Below are positions 1 through 7,594 of a stretch of 64,000 bases of DNA, piece by piece. The translations under genes and the position numbers were made by a program. Every line of letters starts with the position of its first letter. The first letter of the stretch is position 1. The stretch covers positions 1 through 64,000 of the forward strand of contig NZ_ATVS01000003.1 of assembly GCF_000420845.1 (NCBI RefSeq). The letters run 5' to 3'. The notes under the pieces are model-generated. The model was not told where the DNA came from. It made no database searches and saw nothing but the letters and a program-made list of their open reading frames with translations. Source of the DNA: Butyrivibrio sp. AE3009 (GTDB taxonomy: Bacteria; Bacillota; Clostridia; Lachnospirales; Lachnospiraceae).

Positions 1-126
1 CTCAATACATTAGTGGCTTACGTATACCTAAAATTGCATTCTATATACCATTCTAGATTTCTCAATGTTTAACGAATTAGTTAGCATGCTCAATATATTA
101 TCGGTTATGTATAACTATAACTGCAT
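1..126. repeat. Diverged direct repeat pair
   Basis: Bases 1-39 and 89-126 are diverged copies of one unit. Both begin CTCAATA and end TGCAT, and roughly 27 of 38 positions agree by eye. A third CTCAAT lies at 61-66. The first copy touches the window edge, so the array may continue to the left. Nothing here looks like coding sequence. It may be part of a dispersed repeat family or the decayed end of a mobile element; I cannot tell which. Confidence 0.6.
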
Positions 127-146
127 GCTAACTATTCGTTAAACAT
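65..146. repeat. Long inverted repeat with a competing second hairpin
   Basis: Arms 65-89 and 123-146 are complementary over 24 bases, with a single extra base in the left arm; the loop is 33 bases. Bases 130-138 (AACTATTCG) can instead pair with 155-163 (CGAATAGTT), so the shared middle segment can form either of two mutually exclusive stems. The region lies just past the stop of the cupin gene on the minus strand. There is no clean T-tract, so it is not an ordinary terminator. A regulatory or mobile-element origin is inference. Confidence 0.65.
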
Positions 147-166
147 GTGTTTTGCGAATAGTTGGA

Positions 167-502
167 TTATACAGCACTATGAAACCAAAATACCTTAACC
201 GCCTCGCTATCCTCATTTCTTTTAATAGCATGTACCGTTCCGGCAGGCGCTATCATTGCAAGCCCAGGATATACATCAAATTCCTTATCATCAAATCTGG
301 CCTTTCCCATTCCTTCCAGCACAAGAAAACCTTCCTGATCCGCGTGAACACCACCTTTTCCATATTCTGTACTTTCATAAAAGGTAAATCCTGCCTTACA
401 GCCGGCGACGCAGCCGTTTTCTGCAGTTAACACATCGCAGCTGTGTCTTTTATCTCTTTTCATCTCATCAATAATCTTATTAGAATCTGCGTAAAACTCC
501 AT
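167..502 (-). CDS. Small cupin-domain protein
   Basis: A protein of 111 residues with a single cupin barrel. The signs are the stretch around GGVHADQEGFLVLEG, which carries a metal-binding-type His, and the later PAGTVHAIKRN, which supplies the second His of the fold. Single-domain cupins of this size bind small ligands or act as isomerases, so no substrate can be named. I chose the second ATG. On the minus strand an AAGGA lies 10 bases before it, while the first ATG at 523 has no ribosome binding site. The gene sits alone after a terminator and may be transcribed from an extended -10 at 574-582. The inverted repeats at 65-163 lie downstream. Confidence 0.8.
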   Translation of the reverse strand: MEFYADSNKIIDEMKRDKRHSCDVLTAENGCVAGCKAGFTFYESTEYGKGGVHADQEGFLVLEGMGKARFDDKEFDVYPGLAMIAPAGTVHAIKRNEDSEAVKVFWFHSAV

Positions 503-529
503 GGAGTAAACATCCTTTCTCATATGCCA

Positions 530-567
530 ATAAAAACAGGGTGAAACCTTATCTTAGTCTCACCCTG
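530..567 (-). terminator. Intrinsic terminator of the 196-residue protein gene
   Basis: On the minus strand CAGGGTGA (560-567) pairs with TCACCCTG (537-544), with further G-U and A-T pairs inside, followed by TTTTTATT. It ends the gene at 586-1176. It lies only about 30 bases ahead of the cupin start, so it also forms most of the cupin leader. Confidence 0.8.
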
Positions 568-573
568 AGTAAT

Positions 574-582
574 ATTATATCA
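574..582 (-). promoter_or_regulatory. Extended -10 candidate for the cupin gene
   Basis: The minus strand reads TGATATAAT, a full extended -10 (TG-N-TATAAT). The -35 at the right distance is poor. The predicted start site near 567 coincides with the first base of the terminator hairpin. Confidence 0.4.
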
Positions 583-585
583 CGT

Positions 586-1176
586 TCATTTAGCTTTTGA
601 TCCTACAATTGAATTTATCAGTGAATCCATCGACGTATCTGAGTAGCTATTTCCGTTTATATCTGCAAAGAAGTTAATCTTGCCATTATTATCTACCTTG
701 ATGCCAAAGTTTGCAATGTCATCAGTCTCGTCTGTGTTTTCACCGATTTTCTGACTCATATCGGAGATAGACTTCATAGCATCATCTATCTGCCCCATAA
801 GCTTATCTTTGGCTTTCTTATCCTTTGGATCATCTGATGCAAGAAGCTTCATTTCATCCTCTGATAAGATAATACTGTACTCGAGATCACCACCAATCTG
901 TGAAAGGTCATCATCCGGTCCTGCCACAAATACATCGGCATTATCATATTTCTTCTGAAGCATGTCTGCAACTTTTCCAAACATCTCAGCTTCAGGAGAA
1001 AACTCAAGCTTTGCGCTCTCTCCGAACAATTTATCGGTCGCGGAAGCTTTTTCCTTTGTCGTACTACTCTTTTGTGACTGGCTGCGTGATTTGGCACCGG
1101 AAACAGGGCCGTTTCTTGAATTGGCTTCAGACGGTCTGAACAACTGGTTGATGTTGCCACCTATGTTATTAGCCAT
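586..1176 (-). CDS. Unrecognised 196-residue cytoplasmic protein
   Basis: I do not recognise this protein family. It has a Ser, Gln and Lys-rich, probably disordered, N-terminus (about residues 15-50). A helical region follows that contains acidic and lysine-rich stretches (about 105-150), and then a C-terminal part with FGIKVDNNGKINFF. There is no signal peptide or membrane segment. The start is secure: AAGGAGG lies 6 bases before the ATG. Just upstream in the leader is a small perfect hairpin, GCAGAA-TCCT-TTCTGC (1201-1216 on plus). The gene is monocistronic, with a terminator on each side (530-567 and 1349-1394). It may belong to one of the uncharacterised DUF families of Clostridia, but that is a guess. 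Confidence 0.75.
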   Translation of the reverse strand: MANNIGGNINQLFRPSEANSRNGPVSGAKSRSQSQKSSTTKEKASATDKLFGESAKLEFSPEAEMFGKVADMLQKKYDNADVFVAGPDDDLSQIGGDLEYSIILSEDEMKLLASDDPKDKKAKDKLMGQIDDAMKSISDMSQKIGENTDETDDIANFGIKVDNNGKINFFADINGNSYSDTSMDSLINSIVGSKAK

Positions 1177-1348
1177 AGCGTTCCTCCTTGAAAACTATAA
1201 GCAGAATCCTTTCTGCATAAACCGGTTAACTTGCAATGTGGGGCATAATGTAACAGACTACCCCTAATTAATCTAGTTTTAGTTGAGGCCATTGTAACAT
1301 CGATAGGTCAAAAATATTATTAAATAAGAATTAAATAATATCCAAAAT

Positions 1349-1394
1349 GAAAAAAACTTCCACACTATTAAAATAGAATTAGGAAGTTTTTTTC
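1349..1394 (-). terminator. Terminator after the cytidylate kinase-like gene
   Basis: A perfect 13-bp stem, GAAAAAAACTTCC (1349-1361) with GGAAGTTTTTTTC (1382-1394), has a 20-base loop. Both sides carry A/T runs, so it could work in either direction. Its expected job is to end the minus-strand transcript that finishes at 1412. Confidence 0.85.
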
Positions 1395-1411
1395 ATAAGG
1401 CAATTATAAAA

Positions 1412-2047
1412 TTATTTTTTTCTCAACTGTTCAAAATCTTCAATGTACTGAATTATGAACTTAACGGTACCTTCTACACCAAGAATGCTGGAATTGATAG
1501 ATAAATCGTAGCTATCTGCTCTGCCCCATTTCTTGGAAGAATAATAGTTATAATAGCTCTGACGCTGTTTGTCTTTCTTGTTCATCATATCTCTGGCTTT
1601 ATCATCGGAATTAATATCGTCAAAGCGCTCTTTTATTCTCTTTATCTTGAACTCTTCATCTGCGTGAATGAAAATGTTCAGCACATTATCATAATCACCA
1701 AGAGCATAATCAGCGCATCTACCAACTATTACGCAGGGACCTTCATCAGCAATCTTCTTGATAGTATCGAACTGAGCCAGGAAAACCTTATGGCTGATAG
1801 GCATATCAACGAAGCTCGATGAATTATATCCAAATGAATAAGTATCCATAACAAGATTATATAAAAAAGAATTAGTGGGCCTCTCATCGTGATTCTGGAT
1901 CATTTCCTCACAGAATCCGCTCTCCTTGGCAGCTCGTGATAAGAGCTCTTTATCATAGCATTTAATACCAAAATGCTCGGCCACCATTTCCCCAATTTCT
2001 CTTCCGCCGGAACCAAATTGACGACCAATTGTTATAATAGTATTCAT
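1412..2047 (-). CDS. Cytidylate kinase-like family protein
   Basis: This 211-residue P-loop kinase belongs to the cytidylate kinase-like (Cmk2) family found widely in Clostridia alongside true Cmk. The Walker A loop is near the N-terminus (ITIGRQFGSGGREIG, residues 6-20). A YDKELL segment follows, and a lid-type Arg-rich segment IKRIKERFD lies in the second half. The in vivo substrate of this family is not established; a nucleoside monophosphate is the obvious guess. It is last in a minus-strand set with rluD, lspA and aroB upstream and a strong terminator downstream. AAGGGG lies 9 bases before the start. Confidence 0.85.
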   Translation of the reverse strand: MNTIITIGRQFGSGGREIGEMVAEHFGIKCYDKELLSRAAKESGFCEEMIQNHDERPTNSFLYNLVMDTYSFGYNSSSFVDMPISHKVFLAQFDTIKKIADEGPCVIVGRCADYALGDYDNVLNIFIHADEEFKIKRIKERFDDINSDDKARDMMNKKDKQRQSYYNYYSSKKWGRADSYDLSINSSILGVEGTVKFIIQYIEDFEQLRKK

Positions 2048-2092
2048 ATTTGCAGTCCCCTTTACACAAATATTTTATAGTTTTATTTTATA

Positions 2093-3025
2093 CTATTTCA
2101 AAATATCTAGCAAATGCGAAAAATACTGAGGTAACGGTGCATCCGTCTCAATGTACTCTCCGGTTGTCGGATGAATAAATCCAAGTGTCTTGGCATGAAG
2201 ACACTGCCCTTCTAGCTTAAATTTGCTCTTTCTTCCGGATGCATATACATCATCTCCCAAAAGAGGATGCCCGATATGGGCCATATGAACGCGAATCTGA
2301 TGAGTTCTGCCGGTTTTGAGCTTACATTCTATATATGTAAATCCATCCTCATAAAAGCGCTTTAGAACGCGATATCCGGTATAGGCTTCTTTCCCTCCGT
2401 TTTTTACTACTGCCATTTTCTTCCTGTCAGCAGGGCTTCTTCCTATAGGCTCATCCACGAAACCTTCGTCTTCCTCAATAATTCCATAGCATATAGCATG
2501 ATATACTCTGTTAATACTATGCTCCTTGAGCTGATTGGCAATTATCTGATGAGCTTTGTCATTCTTACAAATAATAACAGAGCCTGTGGTGTCCTTATCA
2601 ATTCTGTGAACAATTCCCGGTCTCATAACACCGTTTATACCGGACAGATTTTCCTTGCAATGATACATAATGGCATTTACCAGAGTATCACTGTAATGAC
2701 CGGCTGCGGGATGAACTACCATGTTTTTGGGCTTATTTACCACAATAACATCATTATCTTCATATAGAATGTCCAGCGGAATATCCTGAGGCAGAATCTC
2801 CGGAATCTGCAAGGGCGGAATCTCCATTACAATATGGTCGGATTCGCTGACATTGAAGCTGGCCTTCACATTCTTATCGTTGCAAAAGACCTTCTTGTCA
2901 TCAATAAGCTTTTTGATATAAGAACGCGAAAGAGAATCAATAAGCTCACTGATAAGCTTATCGATTCTCATACCTTCATATTCATCAGTCACATAAAAAT
3001 CAAATACTTCTTTGTTATGATCCAT
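2093..3025 (-). CDS. rluD: RluA/RluD family pseudouridine synthase
   Basis: A 310-residue enzyme converting uridine to pseudouridine in structured RNA, most likely 23S rRNA. It starts with an S4 RNA-binding domain (about residues 12-75, MRIDKLISELI). The synthase domain carries the family motif PGIVHRIDKDTTG near residue 140, with the catalytic Asp, and KTGRTHQIRVHMAHIGHPLLGD further on. Length and order match RluD-type enzymes in Firmicutes, where this gene nearly always follows lspA. Here the two overlap as TAATG (3025), which points to translational coupling. Which uridine it modifies cannot be read from sequence. Confidence 0.92.
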   Translation of the reverse strand: MDHNKEVFDFYVTDEYEGMRIDKLISELIDSLSRSYIKKLIDDKKVFCNDKNVKASFNVSESDHIVMEIPPLQIPEILPQDIPLDILYEDNDVIVVNKPKNMVVHPAAGHYSDTLVNAIMYHCKENLSGINGVMRPGIVHRIDKDTTGSVIICKNDKAHQIIANQLKEHSINRVYHAICYGIIEEDEGFVDEPIGRSPADRKKMAVVKNGGKEAYTGYRVLKRFYEDGFTYIECKLKTGRTHQIRVHMAHIGHPLLGDDVYASGRKSKFKLEGQCLHAKTLGFIHPTTGEYIETDAPLPQYFSHLLDILK

Positions 3026-3564
3026 TATTTGAATTCCCTGAATTTATTCTGTTGTCTGAAGCTCAAAAAACTGAAGTCGCTCTCTTTGTAATAAAAAAGG
3101 AAAAGGATTACAAAGAAAAAGGTTGAAACAGTAACGTAAATATCAGCTACATTGAAAATAGGAAAATTGATAAGGACAAAATAAATAAAATCAACTACAT
3201 AATCCTGCTTTACCCTGTCGATCATATTTCCCGCTGCGCCGCTGGCTATCATGGCCAGCAGTATATGCAAAATATTGTACTTCTTGTCATCAGGAATCCT
3301 GAAAAGAACGTATCCGATAATAAGAAGTATCAGCGTTGCAACCAAAACGAAAAATACCTTCTGATTCTGAAGCATTCCAAATGCTGCGCCGCTGTTTTTT
3401 AAGAAATTCAGTTCCAACACACCGTTAATGATTTTGATCGGTGGCTTATCCTGCAGATGCATTACAGCCAGATGCTTGGTAAACTGATCAAGAAAAGTCA
3501 ATAAAACTATAAGAAGAACATCCACAACAAGAAATATCTTCTTTTTCTTAGACATTGTATTCAT
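3025..3564 (-). CDS. lspA: Signal peptidase II (lipoprotein signal peptidase)
   Basis: A 179-residue membrane aspartyl protease that removes the signal peptide from diacylglyceryl-modified prolipoproteins, such as the DacA-like protein and the esterase in this window. Four membrane segments are visible. The two catalytic Asp residues are in the conserved boxes GNMIDRV and NVADIYV. The NSGAAFGML motif of the family is present near residue 56. The Lys-rich N-terminus (MSKKKKIF) and basic C-terminus place both ends inside. AGAGG lies 6 bases before the start. It overlaps rluD by one base and follows aroB by 20 bases. Confidence 0.95.
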   Translation of the reverse strand: MNTMSKKKKIFLVVDVLLIVLLTFLDQFTKHLAVMHLQDKPPIKIINGVLELNFLKNSGAAFGMLQNQKVFFVLVATLILLIIGYVLFRIPDDKKYNILHILLAMIASGAAGNMIDRVKQDYVVDFIYFVLINFPIFNVADIYVTVSTFFFVILFLFYYKESDFSFLSFRQQNKFREFK

Positions 3565-3584
3565 AAAAAACCTCTGTAAATTAT

Positions 3585-4688
3585 TTAATCATTTGTTTCA
3601 ACATAGATGATCTCATTAAGAGCAGCTCTCATCTCTTCGTCCGTGACATCCATGGAAACCACTGCCTTACCTATTGCCTTTAGAAGAATAAATCTGACTT
3701 TATCGGAATCAGACTTTTTGTCAGACTTGGTAAGACGTATAACTTCTTCCGGGTCAATATCTTCAATGGAAATCGGAAGGTTAAACGGAACAAACATATC
3801 CCTTATCTCATAATACTCTTCCATAGAGATCATCTCTTTTTTCCAGGAGATATAAGCAGCTGCGATAGCTCCAAGAGCTACACATTCACCATGGAAAAGT
3901 GTAAAATTCTTGGCTTTTTCTATTGCATGCCCGAGAGTATGTCCAAAATTAAGGAGCATTCTCTCCCCTTTTTCTGTGGGATCCTTTTCAACTACCGCCT
4001 TCTTGACCAGGCAGCTTCTCTCAATCATTTCAAGAAGTGTGTCATCTTCCTTGTCATTGATCTCATAGATGTTATCAAGAAGCCATTCATAGAATTTCTG
4101 GTCTTTGATAAGACCATGTTTCATGACTTCGGCAAAACCTGAAGCATACTGCCTTCCATCAAGTGATTTAAGTGTTGAAATGTTAATGTAAACAAGGCTT
4201 GGCATATGAAAAGCTCCAACCATGTTCTTGTAGCCTTCATAATCAACTCCGGTCTTGCCTCCGATACTTGAATCAGTCTGGCTAAGAAGTGTTGTCGGAA
4301 TCTGAACAAAGGCTATTCCGCGAAGATAAGTAGCTGCGGCAAATCCCGCCATATCTCCGACTACTCCTCCGCCCAGTGCAACAATCAGGTCATGTCTGTC
4401 AAAATGATTCTCTATAAGGATCTTGTAAATCTTGTTGATATTTTCAAGGTTCTTATTTTCTTCTCCGGCACTAATTGCATGAATGATAACTTTGTCACTG
4501 ATCTTTGAAAGCTTAGCTGCGATATCATCTGCATATAACGGCTCGACATTAGTATCTGTTATGATTGCAATCTTGCGCCCTTTCTTACCAATCTGTTCAA
4601 CTGCAGCTGCAAGACCATCAAAACTGTTGTCAATAATAATGTCATAGCAAGGCTTGTTCTCGTAATTAACTGTAAGTGTTCTGCTCAT
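3585..4688 (-). CDS. aroB: 3-dehydroquinate synthase
   Basis: This 367-residue enzyme carries out the second step of the shikimate pathway, DAHP to 3-dehydroquinate, using NAD and a divalent metal. The NAD-binding GGGVVGDMAGFAAATYLRG is near residue 105. The metal site is formed by the Glu in GFAEVMKHG, the His in NFGHTLGHAIE and the His in LFHGECVALGA. Length is standard. It begins the aroB-lspA-rluD-cytidylate kinase-like run, just after the sepF terminator. A possible promoter (TTGATA-16-TATTAT) has its -35 in the loop of that terminator. Confidence 0.95.
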   Translation of the reverse strand: MSRTLTVNYENKPCYDIIIDNSFDGLAAAVEQIGKKGRKIAIITDTNVEPLYADDIAAKLSKISDKVIIHAISAGEENKNLENINKIYKILIENHFDRHDLIVALGGGVVGDMAGFAAATYLRGIAFVQIPTTLLSQTDSSIGGKTGVDYEGYKNMVGAFHMPSLVYINISTLKSLDGRQYASGFAEVMKHGLIKDQKFYEWLLDNIYEINDKEDDTLLEMIERSCLVKKAVVEKDPTEKGERMLLNFGHTLGHAIEKAKNFTLFHGECVALGAIAAAYISWKKEMISMEEYYEIRDMFVPFNLPISIEDIDPEEVIRLTKSDKKSDSDKVRFILLKAIGKAVVSMDVTDEEMRAALNEIIYVETND

Positions 4689-4727
4689 TATGTTCGTTTA
4701 CTTCCTTGTCAAATATGATAATACAAA

Positions 4728-4763
4728 AAGGCTGTTGACTATCAATCTAATGTCAACAGCCTT
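4728..4763 (-). terminator. sepF terminator
   Basis: A perfect 12-bp stem AAGGCTGTTGAC (4728-4739) with GTCAACAGCCTT (4752-4763), followed on the minus strand by CTTTTTG. It ends the division-gene transcript before aroB. Confidence 0.85.
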
Positions 4764-4774
4764 AAAATATACTA

Positions 4775-5287
4775 TTAGTCGATCTGCTGCGGACCATCTG
4801 ATATTCCGCCGCCAAGGGCTCCCAGCATTGTCTGGAAATCACCTGAAATATCAACACTTGCAGGTGTGATAATAAATATATATCTTGAAATTTTCTGAAG
4901 ATTACCGGATATAGCAAAGCATGAACCGGATGTGAAATCAATAATCCTCTGTGCTATATCTACATCTAAGCCTTCAAGATTAAGTACAACCGTCCTGTTA
5001 GCAAGAAGTGTCTCTGTGATCTCCCTTGCATCCTCAACAGATGTAGGTTTGATAACAACAACTTCCATACCGGCTGTGCTGACTTTCTTGGATCTTGCAG
5101 GCACAACCTTAGGCGCTGTCTTTTTCTTCTCTTCTGTTACTTCGATACTGGGATCATCTTTTCCGATAGGAGCCTGATTGTTGATAGCTTCTATTTTAGA
5201 ACCTGGATCATAATAGTCGTCGTCGTAATATTCGCCGTCATCCCCATTAAGCTGAATTGCTTTTAAAAACTTATCCATTACGCTCAT
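4775..5287 (-). CDS. sepF: Cell division protein SepF
   Basis: SepF is a 170-residue cytoplasmic protein that binds membrane and the FtsZ tail and helps assemble the division ring. The N-terminal amphipathic helix is visible (MSVMDKFLKAI). A very acidic Asp/Tyr-rich linker follows (about residues 14-30), then the conserved SepF core with VVLNLEGLDVDIAQRIIDF and GNLQKISRYIFIITP. Length fits the family (about 150-180). It has its own near-consensus promoter (5332-5361) and a terminator, so it can be expressed apart from the HlyD-like gene just upstream. Confidence 0.92.
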   Translation of the reverse strand: MSVMDKFLKAIQLNGDDGEYYDDDYYDPGSKIEAINNQAPIGKDDPSIEVTEEKKKTAPKVVPARSKKVSTAGMEVVVIKPTSVEDAREITETLLANRTVVLNLEGLDVDIAQRIIDFTSGSCFAISGNLQKISRYIFIITPASVDISGDFQTMLGALGGGISDGPQQID

Positions 5288-5331
5288 ATCTATTTACTCC
5301 TCAATTAAATTTCCCAACAAAAACCCATATA

Positions 5332-5361
5332 ATATTAACGTAGTTTTACACAATCTGTCAA
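5332..5361 (-). promoter_or_regulatory. sepF promoter
   Basis: The minus strand has TTGACA (5356-5361), an 18-base spacer and TAATAT (5332-5337), a good housekeeping promoter lying just before sepF. Confidence 0.65.
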
Positions 5362-5368
5362 CTTTTAA

Positions 5369-6922
5369 TCACTCAGAAGCTTCATTGGAAGATTCTGAAT
5401 TGCCTTCTTCTGACGTTTCTGTGATTTCTTCCTCTGAAGATATTTCATCCGAGGCTTCAGAAGTGGCATCGCCGCTAACTGAATCAGCGTCGGTAACATC
5501 ATCGTCATTCCCGGAACCACTATACCTGGATGTACCATTCTCATCAACTGCTGAAGCATCCAGAACTATATAGTCATATACGTTAAGGCCATACATGGTA
5601 TTGGATCTTACAATAGAATACTCTTCGTTACTGTAAAGAATCCTTATCTGTCGGAAATCGGCATAGCCCTTATTTATATTGTACACGCCAACAAGAGTAT
5701 CCGTTTTGCTTACCGTAAACCTGTCATTAGAATCAGTCTTGATCAGCCTGTCTCCTGATCTTAGCTGAGATGTGTCGACATAGTATTCCGTTTCAGTTTC
5801 ATTATAAATAGTGAGATTCACAAATTCAGAGGTTTCATTGCCCTGCTCGTCATATTTACTGCGTAGAACTCCTGAAGTGTTATCGTTATTCTTGATAACA
5901 TAATCTTTGGGCAAAAGATAGAAAGTCTTATTCACGATAGATGAATTAGGAATTTTTAGTCCCTTCTGATCCTCTGTTATAAGTTCAATGCTAAGATACC
6001 TGTCTCTGCAAAAAGTTATCATCGAATTGGTAAAAGTAAATGCTACGAAGGTATTGCCGTTTTCATCCGTATAGCTCGATACTTTCCCCCAGGATTCATC
6101 CTGATTCTTGATAAATCTGATCTTAACATATTCAAGATCAAGAAGTTCCTGAACCTTTTTCTCGTCATTTTCGTTAATGACTACCGACCACTCCTCGCTG
6201 GTACAGAGCTTGAAAACAGGGTCTCCCGGCTTAACCAGGGCGTTATTAATAAGCTGCTTCTTCTCATAACCTTCCTGATCAAAATCTTCTGCCTTGAGGT
6301 CATGAAGGCTCTTTTGTTCGTAGCCGTCAATAGAATAGATTACAATTCCGGTATCCGGTGAATATTTGTATCCTATGGAATTGAGTGCGGATCCCGTGTT
6401 ATTGAGGGACTGGATATTCTGTAAAATATTGTTATTGGCAAGTTTCTGTACAGTTCCGTTGAGACTTATCTTGAAATCGTATACTGTATAAAAAGAATGC
6501 TCATCAAAAGTCGAATGGAAGCTTACTATCTGAGATCTTAGTTCAGACATGTCTGAATCAGACAGCGCAGCTTCTTCTGTTCCCTGAGACTTAAGATAAT
6601 CAAGAAGTTTGCCGGATTCATCAACTGTATAAATCAGATTGCCGACCGCAACTCTTCCGCCCTCAGAGGCAAAATAGTTAACATTTCCGGCGCTGTCGCT
6701 TTCAATGATCTTCTCATTTCGAAGAGCTATCGCCTCGTAAATATTATTACTTGAAAGTGAGCCTTCCTTAACTTCGTAGCCGATTATATGATCCTTTCTC
6801 AAATAAGTCACAACACTTATGACCACATAGATGGCTATTACGGCAAAAAAGATCATACCGATGTTGAGATTATTTAAGTTGCCGGGATATTTGGTAATCT
6901 TGCGGCTTTTATTCTGTGCCAT
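5369..6922 (-). CDS. HlyD-like single-pass membrane protein next to sepF
   Basis: A protein of 517 residues with a short basic cytoplasmic N-terminus, one membrane helix (about residues 21-41, GMIFFAVIAIYVVISVV) and a large extracytoplasmic part. That part begins with the lipoyl/HlyD-like beta segment around ASEGGRVAVGNLIYTVDESG. The last 50 residues are a low-complexity Ser/Glu/Asp tail. No transport ATPase or export permease gene is adjacent, so a role as an efflux adaptor is unlikely. Its place between a P-loop gene and sepF suggests a division or envelope role (inference). I start it at the ATG preceded by AAGGATTGGGG; a longer reading would run through a strong hairpin at 6973-7001. Confidence 0.75.
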   Translation of the reverse strand: MAQNKSRKITKYPGNLNNLNIGMIFFAVIAIYVVISVVTYLRKDHIIGYEVKEGSLSSNNIYEAIALRNEKIIESDSAGNVNYFASEGGRVAVGNLIYTVDESGKLLDYLKSQGTEEAALSDSDMSELRSQIVSFHSTFDEHSFYTVYDFKISLNGTVQKLANNNILQNIQSLNNTGSALNSIGYKYSPDTGIVIYSIDGYEQKSLHDLKAEDFDQEGYEKKQLINNALVKPGDPVFKLCTSEEWSVVINENDEKKVQELLDLEYVKIRFIKNQDESWGKVSSYTDENGNTFVAFTFTNSMITFCRDRYLSIELITEDQKGLKIPNSSIVNKTFYLLPKDYVIKNNDNTSGVLRSKYDEQGNETSEFVNLTIYNETETEYYVDTSQLRSGDRLIKTDSNDRFTVSKTDTLVGVYNINKGYADFRQIRILYSNEEYSIVRSNTMYGLNVYDYIVLDASAVDENGTSRYSGSGNDDDVTDADSVSGDATSEASDEISSEEEITETSEEGNSESSNEASE

Positions 6923-6946
6923 TCCCCAATCCTTTTTTCTTTCACA

Positions 6947-7001
6947 GGGCATGTGCCCCTTACTCCTCATAAGATAAGCCGCGGTAATTCCGCGGCTTAT
7001 C
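6947..7001 (-). promoter_or_regulatory. Two stem-loops in the leader of the HlyD-like gene
   Basis: A perfect 12-bp stem, GATAAGCCGCGG (6973-6984) with CCGCGGCTTATC (6990-7001), has a 5-base loop. A smaller stem GGGCA-TG-TGCCC (6947-6958) follows. Neither is followed by a T-run on the minus strand, so they are unlikely to be simple terminators. They separate the P-loop gene from the HlyD-like gene and could set relative expression or mRNA stability. Confidence 0.6.
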
Positions 7002-7027
7002 AGAATAATCATATTAAAAATAACTTA

Positions 7028-7447
7028 TCAAAGGGATACAACTACCTTTGATCTTACAGCCTCAGGAAGTTCTGATTCATCCATAGAAACGCTGAGCACG
7101 AAGTCAATCTTGAACTTCTCGCTAATCTTTTCAAGCTTTTCAATTGTTTCTGTCATGTCAGTATCTTCAAGACATGCAATCTTAAGGAAACTATCGAAAT
7201 ACATCTGCTGGAGATCATGGTCCTGAGAAATAATACCACTTACGAATCCGATGAACTCATCGGGTGTTGAAATCATAAAATCAGAAACTACTATAAGACG
7301 GATCTTGTTGTTTAACTCATACATGTGCTTAGTGTTCTTATCCAAGAAAGCAATACTGCCGAGTACGTTCTTAACCTCGGTATTAACCCTGTCCAATAAG
7401 CATTTGGTCTTTCCTTTTCCCTTTTTCCCAACTATTAACTGAACCAT
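7028..7447 (-). CDS. Small P-loop NTPase-like protein of unknown role
   Basis: A 139-residue cytoplasmic protein with a clear Walker A loop at the extreme N-terminus (GKKGKGKT, residues 7-14). The hydrophobic strand IRLIVVSDFMI could serve as the Walker B strand. There is no further recognisable domain, and it is far shorter than PilT or MinD-type ATPases. I start at the third in-frame ATG because GGAGGG lies 7 bases before it, while the ATG at 7453 is only one base from that site. It heads the transcript leading to the HlyD-like gene and sepF, from a promoter at 7489-7517. Its substrate and partners are unknown. Confidence 0.75.
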   Translation of the reverse strand: MVQLIVGKKGKGKTKCLLDRVNTEVKNVLGSIAFLDKNTKHMYELNNKIRLIVVSDFMISTPDEFIGFVSGIISQDHDLQQMYFDSFLKIACLEDTDMTETIEKLEKISEKFKIDFVLSVSMDESELPEAVRSKVVVSL

Positions 7448-7488
7448 TGGCATACCCTCCATCAAGTAAAGATTTAATTGATGTATTA

Positions 7489-7517
7489 ATTATAAGTTAT
7501 GCAGGGTCAAAACACAA
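7489..7517 (-). promoter_or_regulatory. Promoter of the P-loop / HlyD-like genes
   Basis: The minus strand has TTGTGT (7512-7517), a 17-base spacer and a consensus TATAAT (7489-7494), about 40 bases before the P-loop gene. Confidence 0.6.
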
Positions 7518-7594
7518 CCTAAAATGAAGAATTATTAAATTAAAACAAACGTTATTAAATTTATGTAAAATGGCTCGAATTATCAGTATTCATG

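Noticed and set aside
849-1160. Overlapping open frames on both strands across most genes
   Set aside because: They lie inside well-supported genes, lack ribosome sites and read like antisense or shifted frames of those genes.
6923-7012. Longer start for the HlyD-like protein
   Set aside because: The extension translates a perfect hairpin, gives an implausible N-terminus and lacks a ribosome site, whereas the later ATG has one.
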